Shown: positions 1 to 9,479, numbered from the stretch's first letter. The stretch: 64,000 bases of DNA from Amphibiibacter pelophylacis (GCF_037688875.1 NZ_JAWDIE010000008.1:1-64000), one strand, 5' to 3'. The notes: generated from the sequence alone by a model not told the origin. Made by a program: numbers and translations.

Positions 1-1043
1 CTAGTCACCCGCGCCAGCAGCGGATTTCCCCCGGCACCCACCAGCCTCACCCGCACCAGCGCCGAACCCGGGTGATCATCACCCGCAATCGCCTCCACCC
101 TTGCAGGCAGCACGTTCTGGATGCTGGTCTGCCCCGGCTGGATCGCCAGGCTGACGTCGCTGGCGAGCACGCGCAGGCGCAGGCGCTGGCCAAGCTGCAG
201 ATCATGGTCACGAACCCAGAGTGACAGGGTAGGGCGGCCGTCCAGATCCACACGCATCAGGTGCCAGTGCGCGTCCACTTCGGCGACAGTGCCGCGCAGG
301 ATGGCGCCGGGCTCGTCGCCCAGGCGCACCGGGGCGTCCAGTTGCGCCAGGCTCTCGGCCAGCGGGCCGCTGGACGTGGCGCGGCCGTCCGCCATCACCA
401 CCAGATGGTCGGCCAGGCGCACCACCTCGTCGGGCGCGTGGCTGACGTAAATCATGGGCAGGGCCAGCTGGCTGGACAGGCGCTCCAGGTAGGGCAGGAT
501 GTCCTGACGGCGGCGGTGGTCCAGCGCGGCCAGGGGTTCGTCCAGCAGCAGCAGGCTGGGGCCCGTGGCCAGCGCGCGGGCGATGGCCACGCGCTGGCGC
601 TCGCCGCCCGACAGCCCATTCGGCCGCCGATCCAGCAGCGGTTCGATGCCCAGAAGGTTTATCGCCTGATCCAGCGTCTCCTCCAGCGCCGCGCGCGAGG
701 CCGCCTGGCTGCGCTTCAGGCCGTAGCGCAGGTTGCCCATGACGCTCAGGTGCGGGAACAGGCTAGCTTCCTGGAAGACGACGCCGACCGTTCGTTGGTG
801 TGGCGGCAGCCACACGCTGGCGTCCTGCCAGAGCAGGCCGTTCACGCTCAGGCGGCCCGTTGGCGCGCGCTCCAGGCCCGCCATGCAGCGCAGCAGCGTG
901 GTCTTGCCGCAGCCCGACGGGCCGGTCACGGCCGTGACGCCGCGCCCAGGCAGGCGTAAATCCACATCCAGCACGAAGCCGGGACGCGCCAGACGAAAGC
1001 GGGCGTCAATAAAGGCTTCGACAGGGCCTTCGGTGGGATTCAT
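1..1043 (-). CDS. modC: Molybdate ABC transporter ATP-binding protein ModC (3' end outside window)
   Basis: The reading frame opens with ATG at 1043 (MNPTEGPVEAF) and runs off the left edge after 347 codons without a stop, so the C-terminus is missing. The Walker A motif GPSGCGKTT lies near residue 40. ModC proteins are usually about 350 residues, with an N-terminal nucleotide-binding domain and a C-terminal molybdate-binding TOBE domain, so only a few residues should be lost. It would energise uptake of molybdate through ModB. The start is 11 bases downstream of the modB stop, and modA-modB-modC read in one direction as an operon. Assignment rests on the ATPase motifs and on the adjacent modA and modB. 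Confidence 0.9.
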   Translation of the reverse strand, partial: MNPTEGPVEAFIDARFRLARPGFVLDVDLRLPGRGVTAVTGPSGCGKTTLLRCMAGLERAPTGRLSVNGLLWQDASVWLPPHQRTVGVVFQEASLFPHLSVMGNLRYGLKRSQAASRAALEETLDQAINLLGIEPLLDRRPNGLSGGERQRVAIARALATGPSLLLLDEPLAALDHRRRQDILPYLERLSSQLALPMIYVSHAPDEVVRLADHLVVMADGRATSSGPLAESLAQLDAPVRLGDEPGAILRGTVAEVDAHWHLMRVDLDGRPTLSLWVRDHDLQLGQRLRLRVLASDVSLAIQPGQTSIQNVLPARVEAIAGDDHPGSALVRVRLVGAGGNPLLARVT

Positions 1044-1053
1044 TCGGCGCCTC

Positions 1054-1743
1054 TCACCGGCCCGGCCGCACCGCCGTGCGCGCGCCGGGGCGCCAGACGT
1101 AGAGCAGCAGCAGCACCGCAAACGAGAACAGCAGCAGCACCGCCGACAGCCGGTGCGCGGGCGCGTAATCCAGCGCCTGGACGTGGTCGTAGATCTGCAC
1201 CGAGGCCACGCGGGTGATGCCCGGCAGATTGCCGCCGATCATCAGCACCACGCCAAATTCGCCCACCGTGTGCGCGAAGGTCAGCACAGTTGCCGTCAGA
1301 TAGCCCGGCGCGGCCAGCGGCACAGCCACGCTGAAGAAGGCGTCCAGTGGCGATGCGCGCAGCGTTGCCGCGACCTCCAGCGGCCGGTCGCCCACTGCCT
1401 CGAACGCGGTCTGCAGCGGCTGGACCATAAACGGCAGCGAATAAATCACCGAGGCCAGCACCAGACCCCAGAAGGTGAAGGGCAGGGGCGGCAGGCCCAG
1501 CATCTGCGTCAGCTGGCCCAGCGGCCCGGACGGCCCCATGCCCTGCAGCAGATAAAAGCCCAGCACCGAGGGCGGCAGCACCAGCGGCAGCGCGACCACG
1601 GCGCCGATGGGCCCTTTCCAGCGGCTGGCTGTGCGCGCCAGCCACCACGCAATGGGCGTGCCCAGCACGAGCAGGATCAGCGTCACGACGCCCGCCAGGC
1701 GCAGCGTCAGCGCCAGCGCCTGCCAGTCACCGGGCGAGAGCAT
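1054..1743 (-). CDS. modB: Molybdate ABC transporter permease ModB
   Basis: A 229-residue integral membrane protein with about five hydrophobic segments. The cytoplasmic EAA-type loop that contacts the ATPase is visible around residues 125-145 (EVAATLRASPLDAFFSVAVP). HTVGEFGVVLMIGGN near residues 165-180 is characteristic of the ModB/CysT permease family. The length is normal. The first codons overlap the end of modA by 17 bases, consistent with translational coupling. It forms the membrane channel of the molybdate importer with ModA and ModC. Confidence 0.93.
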   Translation of the reverse strand: MLSPGDWQALALTLRLAGVVTLILLVLGTPIAWWLARTASRWKGPIGAVVALPLVLPPSVLGFYLLQGMGPSGPLGQLTQMLGLPPLPFTFWGLVLASVIYSLPFMVQPLQTAFEAVGDRPLEVAATLRASPLDAFFSVAVPLAAPGYLTATVLTFAHTVGEFGVVLMIGGNLPGITRVASVQIYDHVQALDYAPAHRLSAVLLLFSFAVLLLLYVWRPGARTAVRPGR

Positions 1744-2560
1744 CCTGCGCCGCCTTGGCCACGTCGGGGGATTTGGGCGGCTCGAAGCCGTAGCGCGCCA
1801 GCACCTGGCGGGCGGCCGGGCTGTCCACCGTCTGCACGAAGCGGCGCGCCAGAGCGCTGTCCGCCGCGCGGCGGGTGATGATGTAGCCCTGCTCCAGCGG
1901 CTGGTGCATTGATTCCGGGATCAGCGCATAGCCGCCCAGCCGCGCCAGTTGCGGGCTTTTGGCCAGCGAGAGCGCAATCACCCCGATCTGCGCGTTGCCG
2001 GTCTGCACAAACTGCGCCGTCTGCGCGATGTTTTCGCCAAACACCAGCCTGGGCTGCAGCGCATCCCAGAGCCCGGCGGCGCGCAGCGCCTCTTCAGCGC
2101 GCTGGCCGTAGGGTGCGTGGCGCGGGTTGGCGATGGCGATGTGTTTGATGCGCGGGTCGGTCAGGCTCTGCAGCGTCATGCTGCGGGCGTCCAGCGTGGG
2201 GCTCCACAGCACGATGCGGCCCAGCGCGTAGGGGACGACTTTCGAGGCCGCAAACCCCGCTTTCGCCAGCGCACGCGGAAAGGCAATGTCAGCCGAGAAG
2301 AAGAGATCGTACGGCGCGCCCTGCTGAATCTGCGCCTGGAACTGGCCCGACGAGCCATAAACCACGTTGACGGTGTCGCCCGGGTGGGCTTTTTCGAAGC
2401 CGGTGACGATCTCGTCCAGGGCGAACTTCAGGTCTGCCGCGGCCGCGACGGTGAGGGTGTCGGCCTGGGCGGAAGGCGCCGCAGCCAGGCCCAGTGCCAG
2501 TGCGCAGGCGGCCATCAGGGTGCGAAAAGACAGGGAAGGGATCAGCAGGATTCGGTTCAT
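1727..2560 (-). CDS. modA: Molybdate-binding periplasmic protein ModA
   Basis: This 277-residue protein starts at the ATG at 2560. A second in-frame ATG four codons upstream (2572) is possible, but the first would put charged residues before the signal peptide. The signal peptide is MNRILLIPSLSFRTLMAAC and continues to a likely cleavage after AQA (residue 34). The mature protein begins DTLTVAAAADLKFALDEI, the classic ModA opening that contributes serine/alanine contacts to the oxyanion. YGSSGQFQAQIQQGAPYDLFFSAD follows, another ModA hallmark. It captures molybdate (or tungstate) in the periplasm. The gene starts only 37 bases after the tctA stop, so co-transcription with tctCBA is possible. 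Confidence 0.93.
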   Translation of the reverse strand: MNRILLIPSLSFRTLMAACALALGLAAAPSAQADTLTVAAAADLKFALDEIVTGFEKAHPGDTVNVVYGSSGQFQAQIQQGAPYDLFFSADIAFPRALAKAGFAASKVVPYALGRIVLWSPTLDARSMTLQSLTDPRIKHIAIANPRHAPYGQRAEEALRAAGLWDALQPRLVFGENIAQTAQFVQTGNAQIGVIALSLAKSPQLARLGGYALIPESMHQPLEQGYIITRRAADSALARRFVQTVDSPAARQVLARYGFEPPKSPDVAKAAQDALAR

Positions 2561-2597
2561 CGCCCGCAGCATACCGCAGGCGAAGACCGTATATGAC

Positions 2598-4091
2598 TCA
2601 GCGTTGGCTGGAGCGCCAGCGCAAGAGCGCGGGCAGCAGCAGCACGCTGGCCGTGATGATGAGCAGCGTCAGGCTGACCGGGCGGGTGAGGAAAATCGTC
2701 CAGCTGCCTTCGCCCATGGACAGGCCGTTGCGCAGCTGCACTTCGGCAATCGGCCCCAGGATCATGCCGACGATGACGGGCGCAGCCGGGAAATCAAAGC
2801 GCCGCATCATGACGCTGAGCAGGCCGATGATGTACATCATGAAGACGTCAAAGGTGCTCTGGCGCATGGCGTAGACGCCCACCGAGGCGAACACCAGGAT
2901 GCCCGCGTAAAGCTGCGGCTTGGGGATTTTGAGCAGCTTGACCCACAGGCCGACCAGCGGAAGATTGAGCACCAGCAGCATCACGTTGCCGATGTAGAGC
3001 GACGCAATCAGCGCCCAGACCAGCGCCGACGAGTTCTGGAAGAGCTGCGGCCCGGCCTGGATGCCGTAGTTCTGCAGCGCGCTGAGCAGCACAGCCGCCG
3101 TCACCGACGTGGGAATGCCCAGCGTCAGCAGCGGCACCAGCGTGGCGGTGACCGCCGAATTGTTCGCCGCCTCGGGGCCGGCAACGCCTTCGATGGCGCC
3201 CACTGTGCCGAATTCTTCGGGGTGTTTCGAGAGCTTGCGCTCGGTGGCGTAGCTCAGGAAGGTGGGGATTTCGGAGCCACCGGCCGGCACGGTGCCAAAC
3301 GGAAAGCCGATCACCGTGCCGCGCAGCCAGGCCGGCCAGGAGCGGCGCCATTCGGAGCGGCTCATGTGGACCTTGTTCATGCGGTTCATTTCGTTGACGC
3401 TGCGGCCTTCGTACATGGCGTTGTACAGCACCTCGCCGACGGCGAAGAGGCCCACGGCCATCAGCACGACCTCGATGCCGTCCATGAACTCCAGAATGCC
3501 GCCAGTGTAGCGAATCTGGCCCGAGATCTGGTCCATGCCGACCAGGCCCACGGCCAGGCCGATGAACAGCGCCGTGACGCCGCGCAGGGCGCTTTTGCCC
3601 AGCACCGAGCTGACGGTGGTGAAGGCCAGCAGCATCAGGCAGAAGTATTCCGGCGGACCCAGGCGGACGGCGTAGGTCGAGACCACGGGCGCAAACAGCG
3701 TCACCAGCACGGTGGCAATGGTGCCCGCCACGAAGGAGCCGATCGCCGACGTGGCCAGCGCTGCGCCCGCCCGGCCGCTCTTGGCCATCTTGAAGCCTTC
3801 CAGCGCCGTCACCATGGTGCCGGTTTCGCCCGGCGTGTTGAGCAGGATGGAGGTGGTCGAGCCGCCATACATGGCGCCGTAGTAAATCCCGGCGAAGAAA
3901 ATCATCGAGGCCGTCGGGTCCACCTGCGACGTCAAAGGCAGCAGCATGGCCACCGTGACCGCAGGGCCCAGACCCGGCAGCACGCCGATGGCCGTGCCCA
4001 GCGCGCAGCCCACAAAGGCCCACAGCAGGTTGATCGGTGTGCCGGCCGTGGCAAAGCCACCCAGCAGCTGGGTCCAGGTGTCCATCAGCAT
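2598..4091 (-). CDS. tctA: Tripartite tricarboxylate transporter large membrane subunit TctA
   Basis: A 497-residue membrane protein with around a dozen hydrophobic segments and the glycine-rich TctA signatures GVLPGLGPAV (about residues 37-46) and YYGAMYGGSTTSILLNTPGE (about 70-90). A second glycine-rich repeat, PFGTVPAGGSEIPTFLSYA, lies near 265-285. It is the main translocation subunit of TctABC systems, which couple carboxylate uptake (citrate or related acids) to an ion gradient. An alternative ATG lies two codons inside (4085). Gene order tctC-tctB-tctA is standard. The actual substrate cannot be read from the sequence. Confidence 0.92.
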   Translation of the reverse strand: MLMDTWTQLLGGFATAGTPINLLWAFVGCALGTAIGVLPGLGPAVTVAMLLPLTSQVDPTASMIFFAGIYYGAMYGGSTTSILLNTPGETGTMVTALEGFKMAKSGRAGAALATSAIGSFVAGTIATVLVTLFAPVVSTYAVRLGPPEYFCLMLLAFTTVSSVLGKSALRGVTALFIGLAVGLVGMDQISGQIRYTGGILEFMDGIEVVLMAVGLFAVGEVLYNAMYEGRSVNEMNRMNKVHMSRSEWRRSWPAWLRGTVIGFPFGTVPAGGSEIPTFLSYATERKLSKHPEEFGTVGAIEGVAGPEAANNSAVTATLVPLLTLGIPTSVTAAVLLSALQNYGIQAGPQLFQNSSALVWALIASLYIGNVMLLVLNLPLVGLWVKLLKIPKPQLYAGILVFASVGVYAMRQSTFDVFMMYIIGLLSVMMRRFDFPAAPVIVGMILGPIAEVQLRNGLSMGEGSWTIFLTRPVSLTLLIITASVLLLPALLRWRSSQR

Positions 4092-4107
4092 GATTGATGC
4101 GTCTTTC

Positions 4108-4671
4108 TTACAGCCAGCGGGTGCCGGTCAGGCTGGGCAGGTTGATGCCCAGCAGCAGGGTGAAGAGCCAGAACACCGGCGCCGTCAGACACAGCCCGGT
4201 GACGGTGTCTTTCAGCGTCTGCGCCACATGGCCCGCGGGCTTGCCCTCGGCGATGCGCAGGCCGCGCACGGCCAGCACAAAGCACAGCAGGCAGGACAGC
4301 ACGAAACCCAACTTCACCATGAGCAGCGCGTTCAGACCGATGCCCGCGCTGACCCAGGCCCAGGCGTGCCAGTCGGGCCGCTCGGCGCCGGAAGGCTCTT
4401 CCAGGTGCTGGAAACCGCCGCGCCAGGCCTGCAGGCACAGCAGCACCCCGCACAGCACCAGCGCAGCGCTGACCACCCAGGGCAGGAAGTTGCTGCCGAT
4501 GCCCGCATAGCCCGATTCCGGCGCGATCATGGCGGCGCCTGCGCCCAGGCCCAGCCCCAGCAGCAGCACTGCGACCGCGAGGGCCCGCTGCTGCTTCAGG
4601 TGAAAGGGCTTGAGCGGCTCGTGGCCCGGCCGGTTGGGCGCGAACGACGAGGTGTTGGCGTTGGCCTTCAT
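4108..4671 (-). CDS. tctB: Tripartite tricarboxylate transporter small membrane subunit TctB
   Basis: A 187-residue protein with four predicted membrane helices, at about residues 28-50, 62-82, 108-128 and 157-177. This is the layout of the TctB family, the small partner of TctA. Sequence conservation in this family is weak, and the call rests on size, topology and position between tctC and tctA. The start overlaps the tctC stop by four bases (ATGA). It is thought to be needed for assembly or function of the TctA channel. Confidence 0.85.
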   Translation of the reverse strand: MKANANTSSFAPNRPGHEPLKPFHLKQQRALAVAVLLLGLGLGAGAAMIAPESGYAGIGSNFLPWVVSAALVLCGVLLCLQAWRGGFQHLEEPSGAERPDWHAWAWVSAGIGLNALLMVKLGFVLSCLLCFVLAVRGLRIAEGKPAGHVAQTLKDTVTGLCLTAPVFWLFTLLLGINLPSLTGTRWL

Positions 4672-5648
4672 CCCAGCATGCCGGACTTGACCATGATGGC
4701 GCGCAGCGAGGCGAAGTCCTGGGTGACGAAATCGTCAAAGGCCTTGCCAGTCAGCAGGGCAGGGGTCCAGGAGTTCTTCTGCAGCGCTTCTTTCCAGGAA
4801 GGCGTCTGCGTGGCCTTGATCACGGCCTGCGTCAGCGCCTCGCGCTGCGCCGGAGTGACGCCTGGAGCCGCGTACACGCCGCGCCAGTTGCCGATGACGA
4901 CATCCACGCCCTGCTCCTTGAGCGTCGGCACGTTGATGCCCGGCTGGCGTTTGTCGGCGGTGATGCCGATGGCGCGCATCTTGCCCGATTCGATGTACTG
5001 CTGGAACTCGCTGTAGCCGCTTCCACCCACCGTGACGTTGTTGCCCAGAATGGCCGCCGTGGCCTCACCGCCCCCCTTGAAGGGGATGTAATTGATCTTG
5101 TCGGCGCCAAGACCGAGGAAGCGGGCGATCATGGCGGCCGCGACGTGTTCGGTCGAACCCTTGATGCCGCCGCCCCATTTCACGCTGCCCGGATCTTTCC
5201 GGAGCTGGTCCACCAGATCCTTCATGGATTTGATGGGCGATTCGGCCGGGACCACGAAGACGTTGTACTCGCTGGTCAGGCGCGCCACGGGCGTGGCCTG
5301 CGTGACCGAGAAGGGCGAGCGCGAACTGATGATGCCGCCCAACATCACGGCGCCCATCATCATCAGGGCGTTGGGGTCGCCCTTGCTGGCGTTGAGGAAC
5401 TGCGCCAGACCCAGCGTGCCGGAGGCGCCGCCCTTGTTCTCGTAGGTGACGGCGCTGTAGAGGCCGGCCTCCTGCAGCGATTTGCCCAAGGCCCGTGCCG
5501 TGGTGTCCCAGCCGCCGCCCGGGTTGGACGGCACCATGAACTTCAGCGTCTCGGCCGCTTGCACAGACTGCGCACCCAGCAGGGCCGCCGCCAGCGGGCT
5601 GGCCCCAACCCCGCCCAGCAGCATGGATTTCAGAAAAGTGCGGCGCAT
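4668..5648 (-). CDS. tctC: Tripartite tricarboxylate transporter substrate-binding protein TctC
   Basis: The start is placed at the ATG at 5648, preceded by AGGAG at a good distance; the longer open frame upstream adds an implausible 24 residues. The 326-residue product opens MRRTFLKSMLLGG, a twin-arginine type signal peptide, with likely cleavage after VQA near residue 31. The mature start ETLKFMVPSNPGGGWDTTAR is typical of the Bug/TctC family of periplasmic binding proteins that grip carboxylates through a conserved loop. These proteins are expanded in Burkholderiales. It delivers substrate to TctAB encoded immediately downstream. Confidence 0.93.
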   Translation of the reverse strand: MRRTFLKSMLLGGVGASPLAAALLGAQSVQAAETLKFMVPSNPGGGWDTTARALGKSLQEAGLYSAVTYENKGGASGTLGLAQFLNASKGDPNALMMMGAVMLGGIISSRSPFSVTQATPVARLTSEYNVFVVPAESPIKSMKDLVDQLRKDPGSVKWGGGIKGSTEHVAAAMIARFLGLGADKINYIPFKGGGEATAAILGNNVTVGGSGYSEFQQYIESGKMRAIGITADKRQPGINVPTLKEQGVDVVIGNWRGVYAAPGVTPAQREALTQAVIKATQTPSWKEALQKNSWTPALLTGKAFDDFVTQDFASLRAIMVKSGMLG

Positions 5649-5785
5649 GGAAACTCCTGGAAGTGGGAAATGACCTGTCAAAAAACGAACAGGCATTTCA
5701 CCAGAAGAGTGACAGCGCACGCATTGGGGCTAACCCCGGGACGGGCCCACAACAGCCCCGGGATCAGCCGCCGTCAAACATCGGG

Positions 5786-8269
5786 TCACACGTCCAGATT
5801 CGTCGCCTGCAGCGCGTTGTCCTGGATGAAGAGCTTGCGGGGCTCGACCTCGTCGCCCATCAGCATGGTAAAGATGCGGTCGGCCTCGATGGCGTCCTTG
5901 ATCTCCACTTTCAGCAGGCGGCGCACGGTGGGGTCCATGGTGGTTTCCCACAGCTGCTCGGGGTTCATCTCGCCCAGACCCTTGTAGCGCTGGCGCGAAA
6001 CCAGCGACACGGCCAGGTCCTGCAGCCAGTTCATGCCGGTGTCCAGGCTGCCAGTGACCAGGGTCTTGCGCCGCTCGCCCTCGCCGCGCTCGATCACCAT
6101 CTGCGTGCCCAGCAGACCGCGCAGGTGCGCGCCGATGGCGCAGAGCTGGCGGCAGTCGTCGCCGTCCACGAATTCCTTGGTCAGCAGCGACGCCTTCTCG
6201 TTGCCGTGGATGAATTTGCTCACGCGCACGGCCGGCAGCTCGGTCTTGGGATGAATGAGCGCCTGGGCGTGCAGGCCCGGGTTGGCGGCCTGGATGGCCG
6301 CCGCCGTGGTCTGGGCGGTCTCCAGCGTGTCCAGAACGGGCTGTACGCCGCCCAAAAGCACTTCCAGCACGTCCAGGTCGATCATGGCCACCAGGCGCGC
6401 CTTGAGGGCCTGCAGGCGCAGATACTCGTCCACCAGCTCGCGCAGGGCGGGGCCTTCGATGGTGCTGCCCGATCCGGCGTCGCCCACGCGGATCGAAGCG
6501 CCGTCCATGGCCACTTCGGTCAGGAAGGCATCCAGATCGCTCTGGTCTTTGAGATAGCGTTCCGATTTGCCCTGCTTGACCTTGTAGAGCGGCGGCTGGG
6601 CGATGTAGATGTGCCCGGCCTCGACCAGCTCGGGCATCTGGCGGTAGAAAAACGTCAGCAGCAGGGTGCGAATGTGTGCGCCGTCCACGTCCGCGTCGGT
6701 CATGATGATGATGCGGTGGTAACGCAGTTTGGCCAGCGAAAACTCGTCGCTGCCAATGCCCGTGCCCAGCGCGGTGATCAGGGTCAGGATGGCGTCGCTG
6801 GAGAGCAGCTTTTCGTAGCGCGCTTTTTCCACGTTCAGGATCTTGCCGCGCAGGGGCAGGATGGCCTGGAACTTGCGGTCACGGCCCTGCTTGGCACTGC
6901 CGCCGGCGGAATCGCCCTCGACGATGTAGATCTCGCACTGGCTGGGGTCTTTTTCCTGACAGTCGGCCAGTTTGCCCGGCAGGCCCATGCCGTCCAGCAC
7001 ACCTTTGCGGCGCGTCATTTCGCGCGCTTTGCGGGCGGCATCGCGGGCGCGGGCGGCGTCAACGATCTTGTTGCAGATGATTTTGGCGTCGTTCGGGTTC
7101 TCAAGCAGGTAGTCGCTGAGCGATTTGGCCACGCATTCCTCGACCGGGCCGCGCACCTCGCTGGAGACCAGCTTGTCCTTGGTCTGGCTGGAGAATTTGG
7201 GCTCCGGCACCTTGACGCTGAGCACGCAGGACAGGCCTTCGCGCATGTCGTCGCCCGAGATGTCCAGCTTGTGCTTCTTGAGCAGCTCGTTGTCCTCGAT
7301 GTACTTGTTGATGACGCGCGTCATCGCCGCGCGCAGGCCGGTCAGGTGGGTGCCACCGTCGCGCTGCGGGATGTTGTTGGTGTAGCACAACACGCTCTCG
7401 GCGTAGCTGTCGTTCCACTGCATGGCCACCTCGCAGGCCACGGGCGTGCCGATGTCGCTGATGCGCTCGGTCGCGGCGTAGAACACCGTCGGATGCAGGA
7501 CTTTTTTGGTCTTGTTGATGTAGTCGACAAAGCCCTTGACGCCACCATCGAAGGCGAACACGTCGTTGCGGTTGTGACGCTCGTCGCGCAGCTCGATGCG
7601 GATGCCGTTGTTCAGGAACGACAGCTCGCGCAGGCGCTTGAGCAGGATGTCGTAATCGAACTCGACCGTGGAAAAAATCTCGGTATCGGGCAGAAAGTGC
7701 ACCTCGGTGCCCGTGCGTTCGCTGGCGCCCAGCGCGCGCATGGGTCGCACCAGTGCGCCGTCGCGCTCGATCACGTCCAGGCCCATGGGCACGCCGCGCT
7801 CGAATTCGATGGCGTTTTTCTGCCCGTCGCGTCGCACGGTCAGCTTCAGCCAGCGCGACAGGGCGTTGACGCAGCTCACGCCCACGCCGTGCAGACCGCC
7901 CGACACCTTGTAGCTGTTCTGGTTGAACTTGCCCCCCGCATGAAGCTCTGTCAGCGCGATTTCGGCGGCCGAGCGCTTGGGCTCATTCTTGTCATCCATT
8001 TTGACCGAGGTGGGTATCCCTCGGCCGTTGTCCAGGACGCTGATCGAATTGTCGCTGTGTATGGTCACGACAATATCGTCGCAATGTCCGGCCAGCGCCT
8101 CGTCGATGGAGTTGTCGACCACCTCGAACACCAGGTGGTGCAGACCGGTACCGTCTGACGTATCACCGATATACATGCCAGGGCGCTTGCGCACGGCTTC
8201 CAGTCCTTCAAGAATCTGGATGGCATCGCTGCCGTAATCGCTGGGGGTATCACTGGGGGAAGAACTCAT
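5786..8269 (-). CDS. gyrB: DNA gyrase subunit B
   Basis: An 827-residue type IIA topoisomerase subunit. The GHKL ATPase domain is at the N-terminus, with VVDNSIDEALAG (catalytic Glu and Asn), DNGRGIPT and GGLHGVGVSCVNALS. The transducer domain follows. The TOPRIM domain carries EGDSAGGSAKQGRDR (around residue 430) and the DADVDGAHIRTLLLTFFYR acidic triad. The C-terminal part ends with QRYKGLGEMNPEQLWETT. About 20-25 residues more than the usual 800 lie in the insert between TOPRIM and tail. With GyrA (not in the window) it introduces negative supercoils. It is third in the dnaA-dnaN-gyrB order, 47 bases after dnaN. Confidence 0.98.
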   Translation of the reverse strand: MSSSPSDTPSDYGSDAIQILEGLEAVRKRPGMYIGDTSDGTGLHHLVFEVVDNSIDEALAGHCDDIVVTIHSDNSISVLDNGRGIPTSVKMDDKNEPKRSAAEIALTELHAGGKFNQNSYKVSGGLHGVGVSCVNALSRWLKLTVRRDGQKNAIEFERGVPMGLDVIERDGALVRPMRALGASERTGTEVHFLPDTEIFSTVEFDYDILLKRLRELSFLNNGIRIELRDERHNRNDVFAFDGGVKGFVDYINKTKKVLHPTVFYAATERISDIGTPVACEVAMQWNDSYAESVLCYTNNIPQRDGGTHLTGLRAAMTRVINKYIEDNELLKKHKLDISGDDMREGLSCVLSVKVPEPKFSSQTKDKLVSSEVRGPVEECVAKSLSDYLLENPNDAKIICNKIVDAARARDAARKAREMTRRKGVLDGMGLPGKLADCQEKDPSQCEIYIVEGDSAGGSAKQGRDRKFQAILPLRGKILNVEKARYEKLLSSDAILTLITALGTGIGSDEFSLAKLRYHRIIIMTDADVDGAHIRTLLLTFFYRQMPELVEAGHIYIAQPPLYKVKQGKSERYLKDQSDLDAFLTEVAMDGASIRVGDAGSGSTIEGPALRELVDEYLRLQALKARLVAMIDLDVLEVLLGGVQPVLDTLETAQTTAAAIQAANPGLHAQALIHPKTELPAVRVSKFIHGNEKASLLTKEFVDGDDCRQLCAIGAHLRGLLGTQMVIERGEGERRKTLVTGSLDTGMNWLQDLAVSLVSRQRYKGLGEMNPEQLWETTMDPTVRRLLKVEIKDAIEADRIFTMLMGDEVEPRKLFIQDNALQATNLDV

Positions 8270-8316
8270 GGACTGTCCTGAAAATAAGGGCGGCTGACCG
8301 GATTGGCGGTAAATGG

Positions 8317-9462
8317 TCAGATCTTCATCGACATGACGACGTAAATATTCTCTCCGTCGGCCCGGTCGGTTTCCCGGAACAGCGCCGGGGTGTTGGCATC
8401 TTTGACGGAGACTTCGATCTCCTGCCCTTTGGCCGTGGTCAGATATTGCAGCACATAATTCACATTCAGGCCAATTTCCAGGCTGGATGGGATATCTGCG
8501 GATTCAATGAATTCACGACCTTCTTCATTCTCGTTGTTGATGGCGTGCAGCGCCAGACCTTCCGGGCTGAACAGAAACTTGATGCCTTTGAACTTGTCTG
8601 ATGTGAACAGTTCCACCCGTTTCAGCGCCTGCAACAGCGTCTCACGGCGCAGGGTCATTCGGCTGAGCCCTTCACGGGGAATGACTTTGTCGACGTTGGG
8701 AAATTTGCCATCGATGCATTTGGTGCGAAATTTCACGCCATTGGCAAAATGACATTCAATGCTGTTGCCCTGGCTGTAAAAGGCAATTTTCTCGCCCTCT
8801 GTCTGCTTGGCAAATCGCATGATTTCCTGGACGGCCTTGGCCTGCAGAATCCATTCAATGTCCTGTTTATCACCGTCGTGTGGCAGCCGGGTGATGGCCA
8901 TGCGGTGACCGTCGGTTGCAGAGAATTTCAGCTGGCCCTGTTCGTCAAAAGTCAGGTTCAGGCCATTGAGGTAATAGCGGACATCCTGCACTGCCATGGC
9001 AAAACTGGTGGATTCGATGCCGGCGATGATGTTCTTGCTGCTGATGTCCAGACGCTTTTGATCGCTTTGCTCCGGATTCTCTGCAAATGGTTCGTGGGGA
9101 TAATCTTCCACGCTCAGGCACGAGAAATCAAAGTGCGAACGTCCGATGCTCAGTCGGATCCGATGGTCTGAAATCTCAAAACCGATCAGCGCATCCGGGT
9201 TCGAGGTTTTCAGGATGTCCAGCAGCCGTTTGCCGTTGATCAGGAAAGAAAAGGGCTGTGCCACATCGACATCCACGTCTTCCCGGGTGTACTGCACCTG
9301 GTTCTGGATGTCGTTCACGTAGAACACCACGCGCCGGTTCGCGACGCTGACCAGCACCGACGAGAGCAGGTGGATGTTGTTCTTGCGGTCGAGCAGCGTG
9401 TGCGTGTTGCTCAGACCGTCTATGACTATGTGATTGGATATTTTAAAAGTCGTCGTTGTCAT
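8317..9462 (-). CDS. dnaN: DNA polymerase III beta sliding clamp
   Basis: A 381-residue beta clamp, slightly longer than the usual 366-370. Recognisable blocks are SFAMAVQDVRYYLNGLNL (about residue 155), SATDGHRMAI, CIDGKFPNVDKVIPRE, LFTSDKFKGIKFLF and the C-terminal YVVMSMKI. Domain I (first 100 residues) is unusually divergent: the familiar RxTLPIL segment appears as KNNIHLLSSVLV. The C-terminal tail reads VVMSMKI where most clamps have VVMPMR(L/I), so a proline near the partner-binding pocket is serine. The gene is visibly more AT-rich than gyrB downstream. It lies between the oriC candidate and gyrB. Confidence 0.95.
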   Translation of the reverse strand: MTTTTFKISNHIVIDGLSNTHTLLDRKNNIHLLSSVLVSVANRRVVFYVNDIQNQVQYTREDVDVDVAQPFSFLINGKRLLDILKTSNPDALIGFEISDHRIRLSIGRSHFDFSCLSVEDYPHEPFAENPEQSDQKRLDISSKNIIAGIESTSFAMAVQDVRYYLNGLNLTFDEQGQLKFSATDGHRMAITRLPHDGDKQDIEWILQAKAVQEIMRFAKQTEGEKIAFYSQGNSIECHFANGVKFRTKCIDGKFPNVDKVIPREGLSRMTLRRETLLQALKRVELFTSDKFKGIKFLFSPEGLALHAINNENEEGREFIESADIPSSLEIGLNVNYVLQYLTTAKGQEIEVSVKDANTPALFRETDRADGENIYVVMSMKI

Positions 9463-9479
9463 AGAGAGTCCATTGTGCC

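Noticed and set aside
5700..5785. GC-rich inverted repeats after gyrB as a terminator
   Set aside because: Short stems such as GGGG-TTAG-CCCC occur, but there is no T-run, so I do not call a terminator.
5663..8158. An 831-codon plus-strand frame opposite gyrB
   Set aside because: Pure antisense of a clear gyrB with no domain similarity.
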